Part shown: one piece after another, positions 30,206 to 39,220 of the stretch
Numbering within the stretch: the stretch's first letter is position 1
How the letters are laid out: each line of letters starts with the position of its first letter
Assembly: GCF_015602705.1 (NCBI RefSeq)
Contig: NZ_CP059081.1
Span: forward strand, 2,055,702-2,119,701
Length of the DNA stretch: 64,000 bases
Origin: Acinetobacter lwoffii
Lineage (GTDB): Bacteria > Pseudomonadota > Gammaproteobacteria > Pseudomonadales > Moraxellaceae
Direction of reading: 5' to 3'
The notes under the pieces: model-generated
What the model was told of the DNA's origin: nothing
Databases searched by the model: none
The model's input: only the letters and a program-made list of their open reading frames with translations
Made by a program: the position numbers and the translations under genes

Positions 30206-31306
30206 TAGGACTTACGCATTGACGGATTCAAAAAAGTATTACAATAGTTTATAACGTATCTGTGATCAGACGAACTAAACATGCTTCTACAGCAACTTGT
30301 ACATTACCCATTTATATGGGCTTTCTCATGACAGAACCGAACTCTATTAGCTGCACACAACTTGCCGAGACTTATAATATCTCGCATGATAGTGTAAATC
30401 GCTTTCTAGAGCGTGAAGACTACACACCTCACGACCTATATCAAGAAGCAATTCAACATATTGATAATAATAAGCTTATAGTCAGTATTGATGATACTGT
30501 TTTAGATAAACCATATAGTCAACATATGGACTTGGTTAGCTATTTTTGGTCAGGCAAACACCACCGATCCGTCAAGGGTATTAATCTCATTACCTTGTAT
30601 GCGACAGATCAAAATGGTCAAAATATTCCAATTAATTTCCGAATTTATGACAAATCTGAAAGTAAAACCAAGAATGATTACTTTATGGATATGTTAAGTG
30701 AAGTACTTAGTTGGGGTGCAAAGATTCAATTTATTTCAGGTGATAGTTGGTATTCATCGACTGGAAATCTAAAAACCATAAGAAAACATGGTATTCGATT
30801 TATGTTTGGTATCGACTGTAACCGTAAGGTTTCCCCTGAAAAAGGACAATGGTTTCAACTGCGTTTATTGCCAAATTTCCATCAGGGTCAAGTGGTCTGG
30901 CTCAAAGATTTTGGCTTTGTACAATTATTTAAGACTCAGTTAAAAGAACAGCAGAGGTTTTATATTGTGTATCAAGATGAAGATGATTTATTATCCTTTG
31001 AGGGTTTTCATGAATTACATTCAAGTCATTGGAAAATAGAACAATATCACCGGGTGATTAAACAGGTTTGTCATATTGAAAAGTTTCAGGTAAGACGGTC
31101 TAAACTGATTTTGAATCATATTTTTTCAGCCTTGATGGCCTACGTTGAGATACAAAAGAACCAGTTTGAGCGGATCTTTGAAAATGTATATCGTTGGCAG
31201 AAGAAATTATTTAGACCAATTATCAAAAACTTCATTGATGACTTTATTCTCGATAAAAATCATCTGCTACCACAGAGAGTCTATAAATAACAGTGCGTAA
31301 GTCCTA
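30206..31306 (+). mobile_element. Insertion sequence, copy 1 (1101 bp)
   Basis: The ends are TAGGACTTACGCATTG on the left and the inverted match CAGTGCGTAAGTCCTA on the right (16 bp, one mismatch). The 5-bp target duplication CAATT flanks it exactly (30201-30205 and 31307-31311). It encodes one DDE transposase. A second copy with one coding difference lies inverted at 53160-54260. The family is probably near IS4/IS701/ISH3-type DDE elements; I cannot name the IS. Confidence 0.92.
30316..31290 (+). CDS. DDE transposase of IS copy 1
   Basis: About 324 residues from ATG 30316 (MGFLMTEPNSISC), or 342 if the upstream GTG 30262 is used. The RNase-H-type core shows a first acidic block SIDDTVLDKPYS near residue 57, a second in FISGDSWYSS near 145, and a C-terminal Glu region SSHWKIEQYHRVIKQVCHIE near 240, the Y-(2)-R/E-like signature of IS4-superfamily enzymes. 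The C-terminus reads HLLPQRVYK, against HLLLQRVYK in copy 2. The gene fills almost the whole IS and looks intact. Confidence 0.9.
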   Translation: MGFLMTEPNSISCTQLAETYNISHDSVNRFLEREDYTPHDLYQEAIQHIDNNKLIVSIDDTVLDKPYSQHMDLVSYFWSGKHHRSVKGINLITLYATDQNGQNIPINFRIYDKSESKTKNDYFMDMLSEVLSWGAKIQFISGDSWYSSTGNLKTIRKHGIRFMFGIDCNRKVSPEKGQWFQLRLLPNFHQGQVVWLKDFGFVQLFKTQLKEQQRFYIVYQDEDDLLSFEGFHELHSSHWKIEQYHRVIKQVCHIEKFQVRRSKLILNHIFSALMAYVEIQKNQFERIFENVYRWQKKLFRPIIKNFIDDFILDKNHLLPQRVYK

Positions 31307-31384
31307 CAATTGATCACAATTGACCAGAGCAGCAGTTTAAGCAAAATATGGCATACTTAAGCCAAGACTTCAGGAACTATAAAT

Positions 31385-31807
31385 ATGAAAAGAACAACAG
31401 TAATTTTGGCTATGGCTGCGAGCAGTTTCGTACTGAGTGCATGTCAGACCACACCCCATCAATTCAATGGACAAAGTGGCTATGAAATTCTGGAACGTTC
31501 AGGCAATACAGCAACCTTGAGCTACACCCTCTCAGGACGACCAAGCCAGGATGAAAATCGCTTGCAAGCCGCTTGCAGACACGTATTAGGAAATTCCAAA
31601 ACTTACAACATCCAGATTTTAAGCACCAATGAAATTTCCAATCCAACTGCGGAACAGGAAAACTATGGCCGCCAACTGGGTAATAGCCGCACGCAAATCA
31701 GCTTGAGCAATACGCCTGATTTACATAATAGCGAGAACCCGGGTGCACGCGAAGCTTTAGAAGCCCGCCCTACGACCATGCGGGTTATTCGTTATACCTG
31801 TTCTTAA
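31385..31807 (+). CDS. Lipoprotein, unknown function
   Basis: A 140-residue lipoprotein with leader MKRTTVILAMAASSFVLSAC (lipobox LSAC, Cys 20). The mature domain contains GYEILERSGNTATLSYTL, two Cys (AACRHVLGN and the C-terminal YTCS) likely to pair, and a Pro/Asn-rich part before the final strand MRVIRYTCS. I do not recognise the family. It stands alone just downstream of IS copy 1, so read-through from the IS is possible. Confidence 0.78.
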   Translation: MKRTTVILAMAASSFVLSACQTTPHQFNGQSGYEILERSGNTATLSYTLSGRPSQDENRLQAACRHVLGNSKTYNIQILSTNEISNPTAEQENYGRQLGNSRTQISLSNTPDLHNSENPGAREALEARPTTMRVIRYTCS

Positions 31808-31845
31808 TATCTGATACTTAGTTACTTAATCAGAGTAAGACAATC

Positions 31846-31868
31846 AAAAAGGGCCTAGTGCCCTTTTT
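31846..31868 (+). terminator. Terminator after the lipoprotein gene
   Basis: AAAAAGGGC, a CTAGT loop, GCCCTTTTT: a short but classical hairpin with T-run, also usable by the converging methyltransferase gene. Confidence 0.75.
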
Positions 31869-31913
31869 AATTTTTTAAATTTAACGTGTTTTATAGAAAC
31901 TGACATTACGAAA

Positions 31914-32549
31914 TTAGGGCGATTCATCCAAATCCGGCCAGGTCGTCGCACTACGCTCATCCAGTTTTTCATATTGAGGATGACTAAAGTTTTTTACCCG
32001 ACTGTCTGCAACCCACACCTCAGGTGCAAATTTTAAAAACTCATTCAGGAAGAAACGGTTACATTGATCATAGAGCACATCTGCGGCTAATAAAATATCC
32101 ACTTTCTCTGCCTTATATAGGTCATCCAGATATTCAAGCTCGACATCATTTAGCTCTGCATTGGCACGACAGGCATCTAGACTAACTTGATCGATATCAC
32201 AGCAGATCACACGTTTTGCACCTGCCATTTTCGCCGCAATGGCAACTACGCCCGATCCCGCCCCAAAATCCAAAACTACTTTGTCTTTAACATGATGCGG
32301 CTCTGCCAATAGCCACTGCGCCATCGCCAAGCCTGAGGCCCAGCAAAAGATCCAGTATGGTGTATCATTCCAAATGCGACGAATCACCTCATCATCCAGC
32401 TTATCTGTTGGGAATACTGGCGGAATCAGCCACAGGGAAATGGGTGTATCCGGCAATTGCTGTGCATGTAGCTCACAGTGTGGAATCACATCATGCAAGG
32501 CTTTTAGTAGATGTTCTGGGGCTTGAGGGAGTCGGAAGGTGCAGCTCAT
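31914..32549 (-). CDS. SAM-dependent methyltransferase (ETFB-lysine/Nnt1-like)
   Basis: A 211-residue class I methyltransferase. Its N-terminal substrate part resembles the lysine-methyltransferase group that includes the human ETFB enzyme (PPVFPTDKLDDEV, PYWIFCWASGLAMAQWLL). The SAM site is VVLDFGAGSGVVAIAAKMAGA, then ICCDIDQVSLDACRANAELN and the acidic LLAADVLYDQ. Protein lysine methylation is the best guess. A palindromic repeat separates it from folD on the same strand. Confidence 0.82.
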   Translation of the reverse strand: MSCTFRLPQAPEHLLKALHDVIPHCELHAQQLPDTPISLWLIPPVFPTDKLDDEVIRRIWNDTPYWIFCWASGLAMAQWLLAEPHHVKDKVVLDFGAGSGVVAIAAKMAGAKRVICCDIDQVSLDACRANAELNDVELEYLDDLYKAEKVDILLAADVLYDQCNRFFLNEFLKFAPEVWVADSRVKNFSHPQYEKLDERSATTWPDLDESP

Positions 32550-32584
32550 TAGATTTCTTTTAATTAGTATTAATGTCTTTGAAG

Positions 32585-32682
32585 AATCTCCCCTAGTCCC
32601 TCTTTAAAAAAGAGGGGGAAACTCCATCCAAAAATAGTGATCAGAGTTCCCTCCTTTGAAAAAGGAGGGTTAGGGAGGATTT
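32585..32682. repeat. Two-hairpin palindromic repeat, copy A
   Basis: It begins AATCTCCCCTAGTCCCTC and ends GGAGGGTTAGGGAGGATT, so the outer ends are inverted repeats. Inside are two hairpins: CCCTCTTT..AAAGAGGG and CCCTCCTTT..AAAGGAGGG. The right end stops 2-3 bases from the folD stop codon. Related copies lie at 39108-39217 and 48303-48375. Confidence 0.8.
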
Positions 32683-32684
32683 GA

Positions 32685-33533
32685 TTAACCTAAAGCTTTT
32701 TCAGCAGCTTCAACCGTTTGACGGATTAAAGTGGTAATCGTCATTGGACCTACACCACCCGGAACTGGTGTGTAAGCAGAAGCAATTTCTTCAATGCCAA
32801 CAAGTTGGATATCACCAACACCACCGCCATCACGTGGATGGAAACCAGCATCAACAACCACTGCACCTTGTTTGATCCAGTCTTTTTGAATTAATTCTGC
32901 TTTACCTACCGCACCGACAATGATATCTGCTTGCTTAACAAAGCTTGCAAGATCTTGAGTACGTGAATGGCAAATGGTTACGGTTGCATTCGCTTCTAGC
33001 AGCATCGCAGCCATTGGTTTACCCAAAATTGCAGAACGACCTACAACTACCGCATGTTTACCAGCGATTTCAATGTTGTTCTCTTTCAGGATAGTCATAA
33101 TACCCGCAGGCGTCGCTGAACCATAGGCTGCCTCACCCATTGCCATACGACCATAGCCCAGGCAAGTGACACCATCTACGTCTTTTTCAAGCGAGATTGC
33201 ATCGAAACAGGCACGCTCATCAATTTGCGCAGGAACCGGGTGCTGAAGCAGAATACCGTGCACATCAGGATTTGCATTTAATTTTTCAATTTCAGCCAAT
33301 AATTCTTCAGTTGTGGTTTCTTTAGGAAGTTCCACTTTGAGTGAATCCATACCAACACGGCGGCAGGCATTGCCTTTCATGCGAACATAAGTTGCAGATG
33401 CACCATCGTCACCTACCAAAATCGTCGCAAGAATTGGAGTACGACCTGATTTTGCTTTCAGCGCTTCTACGCGAGTAAACAAGTCAGCTTCAATTTGCTT
33501 CGCCAATGCACGACCGTCTAGAACTAATGCCAC
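32685..33533 (-). CDS. folD: Bifunctional methylene-THF dehydrogenase / cyclohydrolase
   Basis: Oxidises 5,10-methylene-THF to methenyl-THF with NADP and hydrolyses it to 10-formyl-THF in the cytoplasm. The 282 residues are normal. The catalytic Lys region is [16 protein letters not shown] (about 50-65), followed by [14 protein letters not shown] near 93 with the conserved Gln and Asp. The NADP domain has [17 protein letters not shown] near 163, and the C-terminal signature [14 protein letters not shown]. Repeat A directly follows the stop. It is divergent from the tRNA genes. Confidence 0.97.
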   Translation of the reverse strand: MALVLDGRALAKQIEADLFTRVEALKAKSGRTPILATILVGDDGASATYVRMKGNACRRVGMDSLKVELPKETTTEELLAEIEKLNANPDVHGILLQHPVPAQIDERACFDAISLEKDVDGVTCLGYGRMAMGEAAYGSATPAGIMTILKENNIEIAGKHAVVVGRSAILGKPMAAMLLEANATVTICHSRTQDLASFVKQADIIVGAVGKAELIQKDWIKQGAVVVDAGFHPRDGGGVGDIQLVGIEEIASAYTPVPGGVGPMTITTLIRQTVEAAEKALG

Positions 33534-33641
33534 GGCACTTCTCCCAAGTGTTGATATGAATCAATTTTGCACATTCTACATGAATAATTTAAATATTTTC
33601 CGCCAGATGATGTTTTTATGCGCATACAGATGAATACACTA

Positions 33642-33669
33642 TTGTTTTTTTTTCTGAGCTTGCTAATAT
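33642..33669 (+). promoter_or_regulatory. Probable promoter of tRNA-Cys/tRNA-Leu
   Basis: TTGTTT (33642-33647), 16 bases, TAATAT (33664-33669). It ends 17 bases before the tRNA-Cys 5' end. Confidence 0.45.
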
Positions 33670-33686
33670 ACGCATCAACAAGACGC

Positions 33687-33760
33687 GGCGGGGTGGCAGA
33701 GTGGTCATGCAGCGGACTGCAACTCCGTGGACGCCGGTTCGATTCCGACCTCCGCCTCCA
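33687..33760 (+). tRNA. tRNA-Cys (GCA)
   Basis: A 74-base cloverleaf with acceptor stem GGCGGGG/CTCCGCC (one G-T pair), T-loop GGTTCGATTCC and encoded CCA. The anticodon loop ACTGCAA contains GCA. tRNA-Leu follows after 10 bases in the same transcript. Confidence 0.95.
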
Positions 33761-33770
33761 TCTTGTTAAA

Positions 33771-33856
33771 GCCCGAGTGGTGAAATCGGTAGACACAGGG
33801 GATTTAAAATCCCCCGCCCACAAAGCGTGCCAGTTCGAGTCTGGCCTCGGGCACCA
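33771..33856 (+). tRNA. tRNA-Leu (TAA)
   Basis: An 86-base class II tRNA with a long variable arm. The acceptor stem is GCCCGAG/CTCGGGC, the anticodon stem-loop GGGATTTAAAATCCC contains TAA, the T-loop is AGTTCGAGTCT, and CCA is encoded. Confidence 0.95.
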
Positions 33857-33892
33857 TTCTTCTACTATAGAAAGATGGTGCAAATAAAGAAC

Positions 33893-33913
33893 CCAGCGAA
33901 AGCTGGTTTTTTT
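33893..33913 (+). terminator. Terminator of the tRNA-Cys/tRNA-Leu transcript
   Basis: CCAGC, a GAAA tetraloop, GCTGG and seven T, 37 bases after tRNA-Leu. Confidence 0.85.
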
Positions 33914-34007
33914 ATGTCTGTAATTTAGTTAGTCAAAAAATAAGTAAATTAAATTCCCATTTAAAGTGTCATCATTAATCAGGCCCTCCTGCTCTGCTTT
34001 CTCAATA

Positions 34008-34910
34008 TCATCCAGCAGAACGTAAATATCCTTGCAAATCCTGTTCCAGTTTCTGCTGAAAATGAATCGGCTCAATAATTTTCACATAGGGCAACCAGTA
34101 ACGCACCAAAGGCAACAACTGCATTTCGTGACGAATCTGGCAACTGATCACTAACTCTCCAGTCTCGGCTTCCTGCTCGATCTGCTGTTCTGGAAATAAA
34201 CGGCGCTCTTTAAAAAAGACCGTGACTTCAGGTTGTACCCTGATTAAGACTTGCTGCTTTTGCTGCCCAAACCAGATGCTGTCTTCATCTGCCAGCATTT
34301 TCAGTATTTCAGGATCATGCGCAAAGCTCTCCGCCTTAGAAACCAGCTTGAGCTGTTGCACCTGACTTAAGCGATAAGTGCGCAACTTGTCCTGATCTAC
34401 GCCCACCAGATACCAGATACCATGATGGTGAATCAAGCGATAAGGCTTAATGATTCGCAATTGATCTGAATATTGCAACTCAACCTGCTGACGTTTATAG
34501 ATTGCGCTTGCAAGCAACTTGAAATGTTCGGCAAACTGTTTGGCATCTTCAAAATAATAGCCTTTTGCCGAAAATACCTGATTTGCCCGCTCATCCAGCA
34601 GTTCACGCATAAAAGACATATCCAACGCCGGATACAACTCACTGATCCCCGAAAGCTGGGCAAAAGTCTGGATATCCTGCAATTTAAATCGCCCTAAATA
34701 AGAGGGTTCCAGATAATATCGTTTCTGTTCATCTTGAAGTAAGGGTAAGTAAGAGCCTAGACGATCAAAATCACGCTCAATGGTGCGGGTGCTGACCTGA
34801 AATTCTGCAGCTAGCTCTGCAGCCCGGAGTTGATATCCGACGTTTAATTTGGTCAAAATTCTGGCTAAACGCTCTGCAAGACGCTCATGTGTTGAAGCTG
34901 GGCGCTTCAT
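34008..34910 (-). CDS. WYL-domain transcriptional regulator
   Basis: A 300-residue regulator. Residues about 8-60 form a DeoR-like winged helix-turn-helix (AAELAAEFQVSTRTIERDFD). A WYL domain follows at about 140-200 (IIKPYRLIHHHGIWYLVGVD, RTYRLSQVQQLKLV) and a C-terminal WCX-like extension (VTVFFKERRLFPEQQ). WYL domains bind nucleic acid or nucleotides and often regulate DNA-damage or defence genes. No defence gene adjoins it here; the nearest same-strand gene is a tiny basic protein upstream, so its target is unknown. Confidence 0.88.
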   Translation of the reverse strand: MKRPASTHERLAERLARILTKLNVGYQLRAAELAAEFQVSTRTIERDFDRLGSYLPLLQDEQKRYYLEPSYLGRFKLQDIQTFAQLSGISELYPALDMSFMRELLDERANQVFSAKGYYFEDAKQFAEHFKLLASAIYKRQQVELQYSDQLRIIKPYRLIHHHGIWYLVGVDQDKLRTYRLSQVQQLKLVSKAESFAHDPEILKMLADEDSIWFGQQKQQVLIRVQPEVTVFFKERRLFPEQQIEQEAETGELVISCQIRHEMQLLPLVRYWLPYVKIIEPIHFQQKLEQDLQGYLRSAG

Positions 34911-35063
34911 AAATCCCCACTTAATACATTCTCATGTACTTATTTATCGCTAGATGTTGAATGATTATACTGAATGCCGATCAATGAATAATATTAGGAC
35001 AAAGTCTAAGATATTTTTTTGCATCAGATCTTGACCCTTTATTCACCCTAAACATACAAGATC

Positions 35064-35267
35064 TTATTTGGATTTTCTGGATGCTTTCTTGCTTGAATGA
35101 CGATTTTGTATTGTTAATCTTTCTATATAACGCTCCAGATGCAGCATCGCCCGATACATTTTATGTAACTCTACCCAGCTGATGGTTCCGCGAATAATCA
35201 TTTTATGAATACGTCGTAATGCTCTTAAACTATGTTTTGAACTATATGCTGTTGAAATAATTTTCAT
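35064..35267 (-). CDS. Small very basic protein, unknown function
   Basis: A 67-residue product from ATG 35267, with GAGGGAAAATAAG upstream as ribosome site; a longer frame to 35306 is less likely. It is rich in Arg, Lys and His (HSLRALRRIHKMIIRGT, then RYIERLTIQNRHSSKKA) and predicted helical. No homology is recognised. It might bind nucleic acid or be an antitoxin-like or ribosome-linked protein, but nothing in the context supports one choice. Confidence 0.55.
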   Translation of the reverse strand: MKIISTAYSSKHSLRALRRIHKMIIRGTISWVELHKMYRAMLHLERYIERLTIQNRHSSKKASRKSK

Positions 35268-35433
35268 CTTATTTTCCCTCTCACATTCATGTGAATGTTT
35301 AACCATTTGGTCGGAATTATCTATACATGCAATTTACGTGTCATAATTGACAGGTTGTGTCGAACAGTTAACATTTTTTAATTTTTATTCAAGATTTTAT
35401 ATATTTATTTGTAATAATATTTTACTTAAAATT

Positions 35434-35466
35434 AAAAAAAGCCAGTAAAATTACTGGCTTTTTTTG
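35434..35466 (-). terminator. Terminator of the quinone oxidoreductase gene
   Basis: The stem GCCAGTAA/TTACTGGC between an A-run and a T-run. It is 17 bases after the 35483 stop on the minus strand and also works on the plus strand. Confidence 0.85.
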
Positions 35467-35482
35467 AATCACTTATCTCGTA

Positions 35483-36475
35483 TTAAATAATTTCAACTAC
35501 AACTTTACCCACATGCTCTCCAGTATCCATTGTGGCATGGGCATCCTGAATCTGATCAAATTTAAACGTTTTATAGATCATCGGCAGACATTCGCCTTTT
35601 GTCCATAATGGTGCAATCTGCTCTTTCAGACCTTGTGCAATTTCCGCTTTTTCAGCCGTGCTACGTGCACGCATGGTGGAACCGGTAATGGTCAAACGTT
35701 TCATCATAATCTGACCGAGTTTAACTTCTTTGGCTTTAGCCCCGCCCAAGAACGCGATATAGACCAGACGTCCATCACGGCGCAACAAATTCAAATTACG
35801 CTCTAAATAAGGAGCACCGACCATATCTAAAATGACATCAACACCGCCATTGTCAGTGGCTTCATTAATAACTTGCTCAAAGTCCTGAGTTTTATAGTTA
35901 ATAGCCGTGGTTAAATCTGCAATAGCCGCAACTTTTTCATCTGAACCGACGGTTGCAAAGGTTTTGATGCCAAGTGATTTACACAACATCAAAGCAGTCG
36001 TACCAATCCCGCTCGTTCCACCATGTACCAGTACAGTTTCCCCTGCTTTGGCCTTACCCATCTGGAACACGTTCGCCCATACAGTAAAGAAAGTTTCAGG
36101 AATGGCCGCTGCCTGTACAAAACTTACGCCTTCAGGAATATTCAAGGTCTGGCTTTCAGGTATGACGCAATATTCAGCATAACCGCCACCATTGGTCAAA
36201 CCACAGACTTGATCACCAACTTTAAACTGACTTACATCACTACCAATCGCAACCACCTCACCTGCCACTTCCAGGCCAGGAACTGGCGTTACCCCTTTCG
36301 GCATCGGATATAAGCCTTGACGCTGCAGGATATCTGGACGGTTAATACCAAAGGCATGAACTTTCACCAGAACTTCATCTGCTCTAGGTTCAGGTACAGT
36401 CACCGTTTCATAAGCGAGTTTATCGACACCACCCGGTTCTGTAATAATGACTTGCTGCATGGTTTGTTGCGACAT
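35483..36475 (-). CDS. Zinc-independent MDR-family NAD(P)H:quinone oxidoreductase
   Basis: A 330-residue medium-chain reductase of the QOR/PIG3 type. It starts at ATG 36475, with GGGAAAG upstream (an upstream start at 36499 is less likely). The GroES-like N-terminal part contains KVHAFGINRPDILQRQGLYP and GLEVAGEVVAIG. The NADPH loop is VLVHGGTSGIGTTALMLCK near 145. There is no catalytic-zinc Cys/His set. It reduces quinones or reactive carbonyls; the physiological substrate is unknown. Divergent from a thioredoxin-like gene. Confidence 0.9.
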   Translation of the reverse strand: MSQQTMQQVIITEPGGVDKLAYETVTVPEPRADEVLVKVHAFGINRPDILQRQGLYPMPKGVTPVPGLEVAGEVVAIGSDVSQFKVGDQVCGLTNGGGYAEYCVIPESQTLNIPEGVSFVQAAAIPETFFTVWANVFQMGKAKAGETVLVHGGTSGIGTTALMLCKSLGIKTFATVGSDEKVAAIADLTTAINYKTQDFEQVINEATDNGGVDVILDMVGAPYLERNLNLLRRDGRLVYIAFLGGAKAKEVKLGQIMMKRLTITGSTMRARSTAEKAEIAQGLKEQIAPLWTKGECLPMIYKTFKFDQIQDAHATMDTGEHVGKVVVEII

Positions 36476-36605
36476 GGTTTCTTTCCCTAATCTATGCATT
36501 TCATATGTCTTGGACTTATTTGAACATAGTTAGCATGAGGAATGAAGCCACATCGGACTTATGTATAATCGGGTAACTATTCAGAAAATTGATAATAGGC
36601 CGACC

Positions 36606-36950
36606 ATGACCCAAGTGATCGAATATAGCGAAAACAATTACAGTGATTTTGAGTGGTTTGAAGGTTTTGCCGTGATTCGCTTTTATGCAGACTGGTGCAA
36701 GCCTTGTGTTCAGAATTTTCCGGTCTTTGCCGAACTGGCGACATACTATGCTGAGGTAAATCCTGAGATTAAATTTGGCAAGATCAATGTAGATCAGTCT
36801 CCGATTTTAACCTTGCGCTATAATGCCTATGGTTTGCCTTCTACGCTTATTTTTAGAAATGGAGAAATCATTAAAAGGATTGCAGGCGTGAAAAGCTTAA
36901 CCGAAATGAAAGCTATTCTGACCTTAGTCCTCAATGATTCTTATGAATAA
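36606..36950 (+). CDS. Thioredoxin-family protein
   Basis: A 114-residue thioredoxin-fold protein. From ATG 36606 the sequence is MTQVIEYSENNYSDFEWFEG, then the active site YADWCKPCVQNFP with the CKPC redox pair (about 31-34), cis-Pro in YGLPSTLIF near 78, and the last strand-helix RIAGVKSLTEM. The active site differs from thioredoxin 1 (CGPC), so redox properties may differ. There is no signal peptide, so it is cytoplasmic. It ends about 70 bases from a converging secreted-protein gene. Confidence 0.9.
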   Translation: MTQVIEYSENNYSDFEWFEGFAVIRFYADWCKPCVQNFPVFAELATYYAEVNPEIKFGKINVDQSPILTLRYNAYGLPSTLIFRNGEIIKRIAGVKSLTEMKAILTLVLNDSYE

Positions 36951-37019
36951 TTATCCATCTAAAGCTAAATCTAATAAAAATATTTCTTTTAGCTCGCTAT
37001 AAAAATACGGAGACTTTAA

Positions 37020-37292
37020 TTAACTACGCCCTTTATATTCCTTTACCATATTTTCACTCACATCTTCCGGATAACATAGTGGCGCATATCCGCCTGCACG
37101 GTTATAAGCACTACGTTTACCACAGCGACTACCATTACGTGCAGTATTGTAAGGGCATGGGCAATTGCCCGAATAACTCTCAATCGACTGCTGGATTATT
37201 TTTTGCTTGATCGATTCAGTACTGGTTGTGGTTTGCTTGGCATCTACTCCAAAAGCCATACACAAACTAGCCAGCAATATTAATTTTTTCAT
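37020..37292 (-). CDS. Small secreted Cys-rich protein
   Basis: A 90-residue protein with a signal peptide (MKKLILLASLCMAFGVDA, cleavage about residue 18). The mature part ends in NCPCPYNTARNGSRCGKRSA and GGYAPLCYPEDV, a four-Cys motif with conserved Gly/Arg that also appears in short periplasmic proteins and at the end of some nuclease-like proteins. Two disulfides are likely. Function unknown. Confidence 0.72.
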   Translation of the reverse strand: MKKLILLASLCMAFGVDAKQTTTSTESIKQKIIQQSIESYSGNCPCPYNTARNGSRCGKRSAYNRAGGYAPLCYPEDVSENMVKEYKGRS

Positions 37293-37394
37293 ATATTCCC
37301 CAAATCTAGGGAGTATTGTATTAATTGACTAGTAAATTGAAAGATCACATTTTGACTAATCGAATGATTTTCATGCAATCAAAATTTAGGCAAT

Positions 37395-37423
37395 AAAAAA
37401 ACCCGCTTTCCAGCGGGTTTTTT
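37395..37423 (-). terminator. Terminator of cysDN
   Basis: The stem ACCCGCT..AGCGGGT with flanking A and T runs, 16 bases after the cysN stop on the minus strand. Confidence 0.88.
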
Positions 37424-37438
37424 CAAATTAGCCCAGTC

Positions 37439-39055
37439 TTATAGACGAACTAATTCCACAATCTTCTCAGCAAGTTCTTCAACTGTATCTACGGTTAAAG
37501 TCGTGTCTGTACCTTCAGCGGCATCGGTAATCACAACCACACCAGTTTCACGAACCAGTGCAACCTGCTCCGCATTCAAACCTGCTTTAGCAATAGCAAC
37601 GATCCCTTGCTGAATCAGCAAGCTTTCTAGCGCCTGAGCATTTTCCAGAGCTTTGGCAGTTACAGTTACAGCAGCAGGTTTTTGACCCAAACGTGCTGCA
37701 CGTACTTCTGCAGTGACAGGCTCATCATGTGCAGACCATTCAACTGATTCTTCCACCATACCCGCACCAATCGTCACGTTATTTAAACGATCGATGAAGA
37801 TAAACGAACCGGTGAAACGGCTGTCCTGATAACGGTCAAAGACCACTGGTGCATCAAATTCAACAGTTACATTGGCAATTGCATTCAGCTCAAGTTTATC
37901 CACCTGAACTTTTTCCAATGTATTGACGTTGGTACGGTAATGAATTGCCGTTACTTTTGCCGGAACGGTTTGTGTACCAATCTTGATGTTATACAGCTTA
38001 CCTAGTACAAGTGGTTGATCTGCCATCCACACTACAGTCGCTTGAACTGAACGTGAAATATTTGGAACCGCTTGATCAGCACGAATTAACACGTTACCAC
38101 GTGAAATATCAATTTCATCGTTAAGCGTTAAAGTCACTGCCTGACCTGCAACTGCATGCTCAAGATTGCCATCAAAAGTGACAATTTCTTTGACAGTCGA
38201 TGATTTACCAGAAGGTAATGCTGTTACGGTATCGCCAACATTGATATCGCCAAGTGCGATCGTACCGCAGAAACCACGGAAGTCGAGGTTTGGACGGTTC
38301 ACGTATTGCACAGGGAAACGGAAATCCTGCTTCGCTGAACTACGGTTAATTTCCACCGATTCAAGTGTACCCATCAGCGTTTCACCAGTGTACCATGGCG
38401 TATTGGCTGACTTGTTCACCACGTTATCGCCATTCAATGCAGAAATAGGCGTAAAGATGATATTGCTTGGTTTACGGTCGCCCAATTGTGCAACGAATGC
38501 CGCATATTCAGCCTGGATTTCATTGAAACGCGTTTCAGAGAATTCCACCAAGTCCATCTTATTGATTGCAACAATGATGTTCTTGATCCCGAGCAAACTC
38601 GCAATAAAGGTATGACGACGCGTCTGGGTTTGCACGCCATAACGCGCATCAATCAAAATGATTGCAAGGTCACAAGTCGACGCACCGGTTGCCATGTTAC
38701 GGGTGTACTGTTCGTGTCCCGGCGTGTCCGCGATGATGAATTTACGTTTTTCTGTCGAGAAATAACGATATGCCACATCAATGGTAATGCCTTGCTCACG
38801 CTCCGCTTGTAAACCATCAACCAGAAGTGCCAAGTCAGGTGCATCACCTGTCGTACCGACTTTTTTCGAGTCACGGGTCACAGCCTGTAATTGATCTTCA
38901 TAAATCAATTTTGAATCGTACAGCAGACGACCGATTAACGTCGATTTACCATCGTCCACGTTACCGCAAGTCAGGAAACGCAACAGGTCTTTATTTTCAT
39001 GTTGTTTCAGATAGCCCAAGATATCTTGGCTGATTAAATCAGATTGATGAGACAT
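37439..39055 (-). CDS. cysN: Sulfate adenylyltransferase subunit 1 (GTPase)
   Basis: GTP-hydrolysing subunit that drives CysD-catalysed APS formation from ATP and sulfate in assimilation. 538 residues. The GTPase motifs are [19 protein letters not shown] (about 31-49), [11 protein letters not shown] near 114 and [10 protein letters not shown] near 168, with EF-Tu-like beta-barrel domains after. The last 65 or so residues (from about 470) are an extension past the usual CysN length of about 475; they are not a full APS kinase (no Walker A) but look Rossmann-like. cysD lies upstream on the same strand, separated by repeat B. Confidence 0.96.
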   Translation of the reverse strand: MSHQSDLISQDILGYLKQHENKDLLRFLTCGNVDDGKSTLIGRLLYDSKLIYEDQLQAVTRDSKKVGTTGDAPDLALLVDGLQAEREQGITIDVAYRYFSTEKRKFIIADTPGHEQYTRNMATGASTCDLAIILIDARYGVQTQTRRHTFIASLLGIKNIIVAINKMDLVEFSETRFNEIQAEYAAFVAQLGDRKPSNIIFTPISALNGDNVVNKSANTPWYTGETLMGTLESVEINRSSAKQDFRFPVQYVNRPNLDFRGFCGTIALGDINVGDTVTALPSGKSSTVKEIVTFDGNLEHAVAGQAVTLTLNDEIDISRGNVLIRADQAVPNISRSVQATVVWMADQPLVLGKLYNIKIGTQTVPAKVTAIHYRTNVNTLEKVQVDKLELNAIANVTVEFDAPVVFDRYQDSRFTGSFIFIDRLNNVTIGAGMVEESVEWSAHDEPVTAEVRAARLGQKPAAVTVTAKALENAQALESLLIQQGIVAIAKAGLNAEQVALVRETGVVVITDAAEGTDTTLTVDTVEELAEKIVELVRL

Positions 39056-39107
39056 CGCTCAAAGCTCCACATATTCTTTAGAAATCGGTTGTTTTGAATC
39101 TTTTTTT

Positions 39108-39217
39108 AATCTCCCTAAATCCCTCTTTAATAAAGAGGGACTTTATCTCCGTTCTGATTTAGGAGTTCCCCCTCTTTTTAAAGAGGTGAGCAGCATTGCT
39201 GCGCAAGGGGGGAGATT
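39108..39217. repeat. Two-hairpin palindromic repeat, copy B (within cysDN)
   Basis: Outer ends TTTAATCTCCC and GGGAGATTAAA are perfect inverted repeats (AATCTCCC core). Inside are the hairpins CCCTCTTTAATAAAGAGGG and CCTCTTTTTAAAGAGG, plus an extra GCAGCATTGCTGC palindrome near the right end. The right end stops 3 bases from the cysD stop codon. It sits in the cysD-cysN spacer, so it is part of the operon transcript. Confidence 0.82.
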
Positions 39218-39220
39218 AAA

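Noticed and set aside
33524-33883. Minus-strand frame of 119 codons over the tRNA-Cys/tRNA-Leu pair
   Set aside because: It covers two tRNA genes on the other strand and the folD start, and its sequence is antisense of those RNAs. The plus-strand frame 33618-33887 is also spurious.
28311-36610. Shared ACCATGACCCAAGTGA at the pckG and thioredoxin-like starts
   Set aside because: A 16-base match around start codons encoding MTQV; probably coincidence, with no further similarity on either side.
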